From: Antedon bifida
Lineage: Eukaryota > Echinodermata > Crinoidea > Comatulida > Antedonidae
Length of the DNA: 64,000 nt
Assembly: GCA_963402885.1 (NCBI GenBank)
Contig: OY727095.1
Location: forward strand, 7,693,001 to 7,757,000
Reading direction: 5' to 3'
Shown here piece by piece: positions 25,901 through 37,900 of this stretch (positions are counted from its first letter, which is position 1; the number at the start of each line of letters is the position of its first letter). The position numbers were made by a program, and so were the translations under genes. A model generated the notes under the pieces. It had not been told where the DNA came from and made no database searches. It was given only the letters and a program-made list of their open reading frames with translations.

Positions 25901-28900
25901 AATTTGTAAAATACTTGAGCTCAAAAAGAATAAAAACCTGCAAGATAGTGTTGCCTTGGTTGTTATACAAAAGTAAATAAATGTCGTTATCACATTATTT
26001 ATTTAGTTTTTAGTTTCAAGGCTTTTATCTTTTAACATTGTTCTTTAACGGACATACAGTAAATGATTTACCCATACTAACTACTTCCCATGACGCGATT
26101 AAAGATTACCTCACTTTTGATTTTGAAACGGCCACGTCAGCACGTAACACAAAAGCTCTGCAGTACCAGATTTTTCCAGGTAAATTTTTACACTAATTTT
26201 TATACAATAGGAATTAATAAACATGATATTATAACAATTACTGATAATCACAATCTAGTATAGAAGATTAGTATCAGCATTAAAAATATAATCACCAAAT
26301 AAAAAAAAATTATATTTTACTAATTACAGGATGGCGACACCTAACAATCCAGAATTGGCAAAGAAACCAGAAGTGAAATGTATTTGTGAAACAAAAGAGG
26401 TTGAACATTACTGCCAGGAATGTGAACATTACTTGTGCCACACCTGTAGCAACCATCACAAAATGCTTAAAATATCAAAAAAACATACTCTACTCCCAGC
26501 AGACGAAGTGCAGTCAATGACACCACAGCAATTTGCATTATTAAAACCAGCCATTTGTTTTACTCATGATAAGCCACTAGAGATGTACTGTACAACATGT
26601 AAAGTACCAATATGCATAAATTGTTCAATAACAGAGCACCAGGCAACAGCAGACCATAAACCAATTGATATTACAAAAGCATTCAATACATTTAAAGAGA
26701 CGGCAAAAGAGTTACAAAGAGCTGCTGATAAATACACAAACAAACTAAACTATGGAATACAATCTGGTAACATGATTGCTGAGAAACTTAAAGAAAGTAA
26801 AGAAACAAGTTTAAGAGGTATTAGACACCAAGTTCAGGAAATGATAAACATAATCAAGAAAAATGGAGATAAAATAGAAAAAAAGGTTCAAGCGGTTTAT
26901 GAAAATTATACAGCTGTAAATGACGGACACATGAAGAAATTACGAGAAATTAAATCTGAATTGAAAGAAAATGAGGAATTTCTTGATGAGTTAGTAAAGA
27001 GTGAACCAACAACTGCTATGACATTAAGTGAAAGTGCATTAAAAACACTGAAGGATCAAATTAATAATTCTATAGAAACCAAACCACAAGACAATGGGAA
27101 AATTTCATTCTTTGAAAACAGAAATCAAATTGATTTGCTGAAACAAGACAACATAGGAAATGTAACACAAGTTATAGACTTGACAGTTACAGCACCAGAA
27201 GCAGTGACCCAAGGTCAATCAATTGTTGTCAAAATCAGCAAACCACATTGTATTCTACCAAATCAACTAAAAGCAACATGGACACTACCTTCAGGAGAAA
27301 CTAACAATACTCTTGTCGAAGATGATAACAATGACAATTATGCTATAAGAGGAGTATGTACAACTGAAGGAATTTGTACATTAAATGTACACATCAATGA
27401 TACACCAATCAGCCAATCACCAATTAATATCAAAGTAGAGAAGGAAGGATTGGTAAATGAAATTAAACTTGAGGTCAAACCTACAGGACTGGTCAAGTGT
27501 GATGATGGTGATTTGCTGGTTTCCTGCTACACAAATGAAATTTACAAATACAAACAATCAGGGAAATATGTAAACAAGATAATACTACCAGAAGGTGTTA
27601 AAGTTTACAGAATGTACAAAATGAAGAATGACAAAATAGCATTCAGTGATGATAAATGCATTCAAGTATGTGATATGAATGGTAAAATGATCAAATCAAT
27701 TGGCAAAGGTAAATTGACAAACCCATATGGTATCCATGTAGATGAGGAAACAAATGTTGTGTATGTAGCAGATTGGACAACTGGATGCAGCATTTTCAAA
27801 TTTGACATTAATAGTGGTGAGGAGTTAATGGAGATAGGACAACGGAAAGGAGGTAAATATGAATACACTGATGTTACACTTACAAAAACTGGTAAAGTGC
27901 TTCTAGTAGATTATGGAAACAATCAAGTATTATTATATAAGGACAACAAGTCATTGAAAGTACTCATAGATGAAGGATATGAAGATGGTAAGGTGTATCG
28001 CCCATGTGAAGTTGTAGTTGATGATGATGATAACATCATTGTAGCATGTGTTAACAAAGTACAACTATTTAGTAGTGATGGACAATTCATTAAGAGAATC
28101 AGTGAAGATAATTCATTTCAGTTGTGTGTCATTTCAAGTCACCCACGCAAGATTGCCATAACAGATTATACAAATAGCAAAATTAAAATATTGAATTATT
28201 AAATTGTGTACAGATAATTAAATATCTTAAATTTATGATGAAATTAATGTAATGATAAATAAATGAAATGGACTAAATGAAATAAGTAAAATCACATTTT
28301 CAGCATAATAATTGCAAAATGTTCTTGTTGAACGTGAATACCCTAAAGACTTTCTCAAAGCAGTTTAAGCATCTGATGTTAATGTGATATTTACTTGATA
28401 CTATTTTACAATTGTGCATTCAGTGATATTTTAAAGCCTTGCATTTATTTAGTGTTTGTGATATTTTTAAGTTTTGTATTCATTTGGTGTTTATGTGATA
28501 TTTTCAGTTTTACGTTTTGCATTTATTTTGTCTAATTGGATATTTTCTTGATAACTAAACTTAGTATTTATTTAGTTTATTGTGATATTTTTTTCAAAAT
28601 TCCATTTTTTATAAATTGCAAGTGTGAAAAATGTCAAAAATGTTAATCACATAACTGAAGTTGTTATTATGGGACACTATAAATAATAAACTATTTGATG
28701 GTGAAATCTAGTTTTCTTGTGTATTTGATTATGTAGTCTTTTTATAACATTCTTTTAACCGTGGTAAATCACTTTGGGGCAACAGTGAATCTTACCAGAA
28801 ATCATTAGTTCGAGTCTTATGTGAAGATGCTGAAGGCTAACAAAGTTCTTGAGGAAAGCAATGCATTATGGGAAAATACATATGTGCTTGATTGCAACAA

Positions 28901-31900
28901 GGTTTAACATCCTGGTCACTGTAGGGTAAGGGCAATTCAATTTATATACAGTAGAACCAGCCTTTGGGATACTCCTATTAAGGGGACACTTTCACATGGG
29001 AGCGAATCAGGAGAAATATGTTTTAACAACATAGCCAACCCCTATCCAGGGTACCCCTCTATTACACGTTGTTGGGTCCTGATATGACCAACCCCTATGT
29101 AGGCTACATCTCTATTACACTTTGTTGGGTTCTAATATGGTCAACCCCTATCCAGGGTACCCCTCTATTACACTTTGCTGGGTCCTGATATGGTAACCCC
29201 TATCCAGGGTACCCCTCTATTATACTTTGCTGGGTCCTGATATGGCCAACCCCTATCCAGGGTACCCCTCTATTATACTTTGTTGGGTCCTGATATGGCC
29301 AACCCCTATCCAGGGTACCCCTCTATTACACTTTGCTGGGTCCTGATATGGCCAACCCCTATCCAGGGTACCCCTCTATTATACTTTGCTGGGTCCTGAT
29401 ATGGCCAACCCCTATCCAGGGTACCCCTCTATTATACTTTGCTGGGTCCTGATATGGCCAACCCCTATCCAGGGTACCCCTCTATTATACTTTGCTGGGT
29501 CCTGATATGGCCAACCCCTATCCAGGGTACCCCTCTATTATACTTTGTTGGGTCCTGATATGGCCAACCCCTATCCAGGGTACCCCTCTATTACACTTTG
29601 CTGGGTCCTGATATGGTAACCCCTATCCAGGGTACCCCTCTATTATACTTTGCTGGGTCCTGATATGGCCAACCCCTATCCAGGGTACCCCTCTATTATA
29701 CTTTGTTGGGTCCTGATATGGCCAATCCCTATCCAGGGTACCCCTCTATTACACGTTGTTGGGTCCTGATATGACCAACCCCTATGTAGGCTACATCTCT
29801 ATTACACTTTGTTGGGTTCTAATATGGTCAACCCCTATCCAGGGTACCCCTCTATTACACTTTGTTGGGTCCTGATATGGTAACCCCTATCCAGGGTACC
29901 CCTCTATTATACTTTGCTGGGTCCTGATATGGTAACCCCTATCCAGGGTACCCCTCTATTACACTTTGCTGGGTCCTGATATGGCCAACCCCTATCCAGG
30001 GTACCCCTCTATTATACTTTGCTGGGTCCTGATATGGCCAACCCCTATCCAGGGTACCCCTCTATTACACTTTGCTGGGTCCTGATATGGCCAACCCCTA
30101 TCCAGGGTACCCCTCTATTACACTTTGCTGGGTCCTGATATGGTAACCCCTATCCAGGGTACCCCTCTATTACACTTTGTTGAGTCCTGATATGGCCAAC
30201 CCCTATCCAGGGTACCCCTCTATTACACTTTGTTGGGTCCTGATATGACCAACCCCTATCCAGGGTACCCCTCTATTACACTTTGTTGGGTTCTGATATG
30301 GCCAACCCCTATCCAGGGTACCCCTCTATTACACTTTGTTGGGTTCTAATATGGTCAACCCCTATCCAGGGTACCCCTCTATTACACTTTGTTGAGTCCT
30401 GATATGGCCAACCCCTATCCAGGGTACCCCTCTATTACACTTTGTTGGGTTCTGATATGGCCAATCCCTATCCAGGGTACCCCTCTATTACACTTTGTTG
30501 GGTTCTAATATGGTCAACCCCTATCCAGGGTACCCCTCTATTACACTTTGTTGAGTCCTGATATGGCCAACCCCTATCCAGGGTACCCCTCTATTACACT
30601 TTGTTGGGTCCTGATATGGCCAACCCCTATCCAGGGTACCCCTCTATTACACTTTGTTGGGTCCTGATATGGCCAACCCCTATCCAGGGTACCCCTCTAT
30701 TACACTTTGTTGGGTCCTGATATGGCCAACCCCTATCCAGGGTACCCCTCTATTACACTTTGTTGGGTCCTGATATGGCCAACCCCTATCCAGGGTACCC
30801 CTCTATTATACTTTGTTGGGTCCTGATATAGCCAACACCTATCCAGGGTACCCCTCTATTACACTTTGTTGGGTCCTGATATGGCCAACCCCTATCCAGG
30901 GTACCCCTCTATTACACTTTGTTGGGTCCTGATATGGCCAACCCCTATCCAGGGTACCCCTCTATTACACTTTGTTGGGTTCTAATATGGCCAACCCCTA
31001 TCCAGGGTACCCCTCTATTATACTTTGTTGGGTCCTGATATGGCCAATCCCTATCCAGGGTACCCCTCTATTACACTTTGTTGGGTCCTGATATGGCCAA
31101 CACCTATCCAGGGTACCCCTCTATTACACTTTGTTGAGTCCTGATATGGCCAACCCCTATCCAGGGTACACCTTTATTACACTTTGTTGAGTCCTGATAT
31201 GGCCAACACCTATCCAGGGTACCCCTCTATTACACTTTGTTGAGTACTGATATGGCCAATCCCTATCCATGGTACCCCTCTATTACACTTTGTTGGGTCC
31301 TGATATGGCCAATCCCTATCCAGGGTACCCCTCTATTACACTTTGTTGGGTCCTGATATGGCCAACCCCTATCCAGGGTACCCCTCTATTACACTTTGTT
31401 GGGTCCTGATATGGCCAACACCTATCCAGGGTACCCCTCTATTACACTTTGATGGGTCCTGATATGACCAACCCCTATCCAGGGTACCCCTCTATTATAC
31501 TTTGTTGGGTCCTGATATGGCCAACCCCTATCCAGGGTACCCCTCTATTATACTTTGTTGGGTCTTGATATAGCCAACACCTATCCAGGGTACCCCTGTA
31601 TTACACTTACAATATGTAAACAAGATAATATTACCATGGTAATAAATGCATTCAAGTATGTGATATCAATGTTAAAATGATCAAATCAATTGGCAAAGGT
31701 AAATTGACAGACCCGCGTGGTATCCATGTAGATGAGGAAACAAATGTAGTGTATGTAGCAGACTCAACTGAATGTTGCATTTTTGACATTAATAGTGGTG
31801 AGGAGTTGATGAAGATACAACAACAAAATAGAAGTAAATATGAATACTCTGATGTTACACTTACAAAAACGGGAAAAGCTCTTCTGCTAGATTTGGTCGA

Positions 31901-34900
31901 ATATTTGTATACGATAAGGAGAACAATTCATTTAAAGTACTAATGGATACAGGATATAAAGATGATGAGGTGTTCTGGCCACGTTCAATAGTAGTTGATG
32001 ATGATGATAGCATCATTGTATCAAGTAACAACAAACTACAACTATTTAATAGTGATGGACAATTCATCAAGAGAATCAGTAGATCTGATCCACTACATCT
32101 ATGTGTCATATCAAGTCACCCACACAGGATTGCCATGTCTGATATATATGACATATATATATATATATATATATATATGACATACATAAATTCATCATGA
32201 AATTAATCTAATTTAAATCTCCAGAAAAGCCTAAAAATAAGTAAAACCACATTTTCAGTATAATAATTGCAAACATTGTTCAAAGCAGAAATTGCAAGAA
32301 CATGTTTACATAAAATACAAGCTACAATTTACTTAATGCAACATGTTAAAACAATTGTAGATCAAGTTTTAAGTATAAATAATTAATGATATGCAGTTTT
32401 AAGCTTCCTTCACTGAGGGATGTAATAGTATCTAGATAAAACTCCTGTATTACTTTTTCAAAGTTGAAAATTTCAATTTATAAGATAAATTTTAAATGAA
32501 GTTCTGTAAAAAAAAACAATGTAATCAGTGAAAATTACACAACTGAAGTTGAATAAAATAAATATAACTTACTGTTTATATTTAAACATTTATTAAGAAC
32601 TATTCTATTGTAAAATGTATGGTAAGTTGACAAATGTTGGGCAACAATAAATTTTGGACAGCAGCGAATTTTGATCTACAATGAAATTTGGTTACTTAGT
32701 GAATTTTAGGCTTCATCGAATTTAATTAATAAATATAACATGCAAAATAACTCACACAACATATAATATGAATATAATTTTATTTACACTTTCGAAATTC
32801 TTGTGGTATGCAGTGCATTGTGGGAAGATACAGATGTTAGTGCTGAATTGATTTGACAGATGAATCCTATTATTAACATGGCGTATTCAACACAAATATA
32901 AAAAAAAATTTACAATTAAAATTAAACTTACAATCTCATAGGAAATAATAGAAAATGTACCTCTTCAAGATTTAAATTCATAAATGTAGTTAAATGTTTA
33001 CTTTCACGAAAACATTAATGTTAGTCCTTGTTTACTTTATTTCTTTTATTGTTGTCTTTCTTATTGAATTATTGTTGTTAAATCAAAATTTATGCATTTT
33101 GACTAATTTATTTTTTGTGACAGAATCAATCCTCGATTAGTGAAAGCTATTTTTTGGCTCCTTTTTTACATATTGTACTGTTTGTATGATGTGAATAAAG
33201 TTGAAAGTTAGTTATGAAAATATAGAAGATTATCTAACTTGACTCACATTAAAAATATCTACAGTACACCAACTTTTAGTAGATGCTTTGGACTTGAGAC
33301 TATACTATCTATTATGACTGACAAAGCATAAATTATCAAAGCTGCCATACATTTGCTTGCATGAGGGGGATAAAACCCTGATGATGTTCATTTTATCATA
33401 TTTGTAAAACACTTGAGCTCTAAAAGAATAAAAACCAGCAAGATAGTGCTGCCTTGGTTGTTATACAAAAGTAAATAAATGTCGTTATCACATTATTTAT
33501 TTAGTTTTTAGTTTCAAGGCTTTTATCTTTTAACATTGTTCTTTAATGGACATACAGTAAATGATTTACCCATACTAACTACTTCCCATGACGCGATTAA
33601 AGAATATCTCACTTTTGATTTTGAAACGGCCACGTCAGCACCTAACACAAAAGCTCTGCAGTACCAGATTTTTCCAGGTAAATTTTAACACTAATTTTTG
33701 TACAATATGAATTAATGAACACGATATTATAACAATTACTGATAATCACAATCCAGTATAAAAGATTAGTATCAGCATTCAAAATATAATCACCAAATAA
33801 AAAAAAAAATTATATTTTACTAATTACAGGATGGCGACACCTAACAATCCAGAATTGGCAAAGAAACCAGAAGTGAAATGTATTTGTGAAACTAAAGAGG
33901 TTGAACATTACTGCCAGGAATGTGAACATTACTTGTGCCACACCTGTAGCAACCATCACAAAATGCTTAAAATATCAAAAAAACATACTCTACTCTCAGC
34001 AGAAGAAGTGCAGTCAATGACACCACAGCAATTTGCATTATTAAAACCAGCCATTTGTTTTACTCATGATAAGCCACTAGAGATGTACTGTACAACATGT
34101 AAAGTACCAATATGCATAAATTGTACAATAACAGAGCACCAGGCAACAGCAGACCATAAACCAATTGATATTACAAAAGCGTTCAATACATTTAAGGAGA
34201 CAGTAAAAGAGTTACAAAGAGCTGCTGATAAATACACAAACAAACTAAACTATGGAATACAATCAGGTAACATGATTGCTGAGAAACTCAAAGAAAGTAA
34301 AGAAACAAGTTTAAAAGGTATTAGACACCAAGTTCAGGAAATGATAAACATAATCAAGAAAAATGGAGACAAAATGGAAAAAAAAGTTCAAGCGATTTAT
34401 GAAAATTATACAGCTGTAAATGACGGACACATGAAGAAATTAAGAGAAATTAAATCTGAATTGAAAGAAAATGAGGAATTTCTTGATGAATTAGTAAAGA
34501 GTGAACCAACAACTGCTATGACATTAAGTGAAAGTGCATTAAAAACACTGAAAGATCAAATTGATAATTCTATAGAAACCAAGCCACAAGATAATGGAAA
34601 GATTTCATTCTTTGGAAACAGAAATCAAATTGATTTGCTGAAACAACACAACATAGGAAATGTAACACAAGTTATAGACTTGACAGTTACAGCACCAGAA
34701 GCAGTGACCCAAGGTCAATCAATTGTTGTCAAAGTCAGAAAACCACATTGTATTCTACCAAATCAACTGAAAGCAACATGGACACTACCTTCAGGAGAAA
34801 CCAACAATGCTCTTGTTGAAGATGATAACAATGACAATTATGTTATAAGAGGAGTATGTAAAACTGAAGGAATCTGTACATTAAATGTACACATCAATGA

Positions 34901-37900
34901 TACACCAATCAACCAATCACCAATTAGTATCAATGTAAAGAAGGAAGGATTGGTAAATGAAATTAACCTTTATGTTAAACCTGAAGGACTGGTCAAGTGT
35001 GATGATGGTGATTTGATGGTTTCCTGCTACACAAATGAAATTCACAAATACCAACAATCAGGAAAATATGTAAACAAGATAATACTACCAAAAGGTGTAG
35101 GAGTTAAAAGAATGTACAAAATGAAGAATGACAAAATAGCATTCAGTGATAATAAATGCATTCAAGTATGTGATATGAATGGTAAAATGATCAAATCAAT
35201 TGGCAATGGTAAATTGACAGACCCATTTGGTATCCATGTAGATGAGGAAACAAATGTTGTGTATGTAGCAGACTCAACTGAATGTTGCATTTTAACATTT
35301 GACATTAATAGTGGTGAGGAGTTATTAATGAAGATAGGACAACGGCAAGGAGGTAAATTTGGATACAAAGATGTTACACTTACAAAAACTGGTAAAGTGC
35401 TTCTAGTAGATAAGGACAACCATCAAGTATTATTATATGATAAGGACAACAAGTCATTGAAAGTACTAATAGATAAAGGACATGAAAATGGTAAGGTGAT
35501 GTACATATGGGCAGTTGTAGTTGATGATGATGATAACATCATTGTAGCATGTGTTGACAAACTACAACTATTTAGTAGTGATGGACAATTCATCAAGAGA
35601 ATCAGTGGAGATTATTCAATGCAGCTGTGTGTCATTTCAAGTCACCCACGCAGGATTGCCATAACAGATTATACAAATAACAAAATTAAAATATTGAATT
35701 ATTAAATTGTGTACAGATAATTAAATATCTTAAATATATGATGAAACTAATCTAAATGAATTAAATCATAGAATAATATAGTATCTGTTTGATGAAATGG
35801 ACTAAATAAAATATTAAGTAAAATCACATTTTCAGCAATAATTGCAAAATGTTCTTGTTGAATGTGAATACCCTAAAGACTTTTTCGAAGCAGTTCAAGT
35901 TTTTGATTCATTTGATGTTAATGTGATATTCACTTTATAACATAAGTTTTGAATTCAGTGATATTTTCTAATAACATTTTAAAGCCATGCATTCATTTAG
36001 TGTTTATGTGATATTTTTCTGGTAACAGTTTTGCATTTATTTTGTGTAAATTGAATATTTTCTAAACTAACTTAGTATTTATTTAGTTTATTGTGTTATT
36101 TTTTTCAAAATTCCATTTTTTATAAATAAGTTAGAAATTATTGCAACTGTGAAAATGTCAAAAATGTTAATCACATAACTGAAGTTGTTATTATGGGACA
36201 CTATTACTAATAAACTATTTGATAGTGAAATCTAGTTTTCTTGTGTATTTTATTGAGTAGTCTTTTTATAACATTCTTTTAACCATGCTAAATCACTTGC
36301 TTTGGGGTAACAGTGAATCTTACCAGAAATCATTGGTTCGAGTCTTATGTGAAGATGCTGAGGGCTAACAAAGTTCTTGAGGAAAGCAATGCATTATGGG
36401 AAAATACATATGTGCTTGATTGCAACAAGGTTTAACATCCTGGTCACTGTAGGGTAAGGGCAATTCAATTTATATACAGTAGAACCAGCCTTTGGGATAC
36501 TCCTATTAAGGGGACACTTTCACATGGGAGCGAATCAGGAGAAATATGTTTTAACAACATAGCCAACCCCAGTCAGTGTACCCCTCTATTACACTTTGTT
36601 GGGTCCTGATATGGCCAACCCCTATCCAGGGTACCCCTTTATTACACTTTGTTGGGTCCTGATATGGCCAACCCCTATCCAGGGTACCCCTCTATTACAC
36701 TTTGTTTGGTCCTGATATGGCCAAACCCTATCCAGGGTACCCCTCTATTACACTTTGTTGGGTCCTGATATGGCCAACCCTATCTTGGGTACCCCTCTAT
36801 TACACATTGTTGGGTCCTGATATGGCCAACCCCTATTTAGGCTACATCTCTATTACACTTTGTTGGGTTCTGATATGGTAACCCCTATTTAGGCTACACC
36901 TCTATTACACTTTCTAGGGTACCTCTACTAAGGGGACACTTTCTTTCACATTTTCTTAAATCTGAGGAAATATGTTTTAACATTATGGCCTACTCCTATT
37001 TAGGCTATACCTCTATTACACTTTGTTTGGTCCCAGAGATGTCCTCTTAATAGGGGTTTTACTGTACTTACCGTTTCTGCCTTTTTGGGCTTCTTTTCAC
37101 CAGTATAGCCCTCAATCTGTTTAAGATGGTACAGCTGTCTTACTAACGATAGAGCACAAGCGATTGAAGCCGTCTTCTTGTTGGAACCGTTTTCTCGTGC
37201 ATGGATAGCTAACATTGACAACAAAAATTACAGAAATTTACTTTTGAAATTTGTGTTGAAAATTGTAAATAAAAACAGATGATTATTTTGAACTCTGGTT
37301 AGTGAGCGTATCCCCATACCTTAGTTTGGGTTCTGGCATGTACATCTCCTTTCTTTCTTTCAATGATCTTTCTTGAGACTTTTTTTGGGCTTTACAAATC
37401 CATAACCATTTATCTTTGTTAAAGAATCTATAAACTGAAGTGGACGACAATGTGATTTGAGGATTGAAATGAAGAATGTGACTTACTTTTTCTCAGTGGT
37501 TTGATGAATATCGACAACTCTGCAACAAAGCTCCTATAGCAAGCAGAAAGAAAAAACATTCAATCAATTCATGTTTAACCAAATAAAAAAAACACAATTA
37601 ATTAACAATAATCCTTCTTCTAATAAATTCACCAGTATATGCTCACCCCTGTTGATCTTAGAACTTGGGTTAGGTCTGGAATGCGAGGATTAACTGAGTC
37701 TAATTAATTTGACCAATCAAAGACCAAATATGGTAGTGATATGACATCATATTGTCCATATATGGGCAGATCACATTTTTTGTCACATAAAGTTGGATAG
37801 AGTGTATGTAACAGGGTAACAGATATGCTTATACCCAAATACTTGAATGATTTATCTGCTGAATCTGACTTGAATCTGAGAAACCTTGTGGGACCCATTA

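Noticed and set aside
28949-31607. CRISPR-like array
   Set aside because: Adjacent units are nearly the same throughout, with no unique spacers, in an animal genome; this is a minisatellite.
7437-37071. Introner elements creating the DHX9 and MEGF9-like introns
   Set aside because: The MITEs touch only the donor side. The acceptors lie far beyond the other ends, so the elements did not themselves generate these introns.
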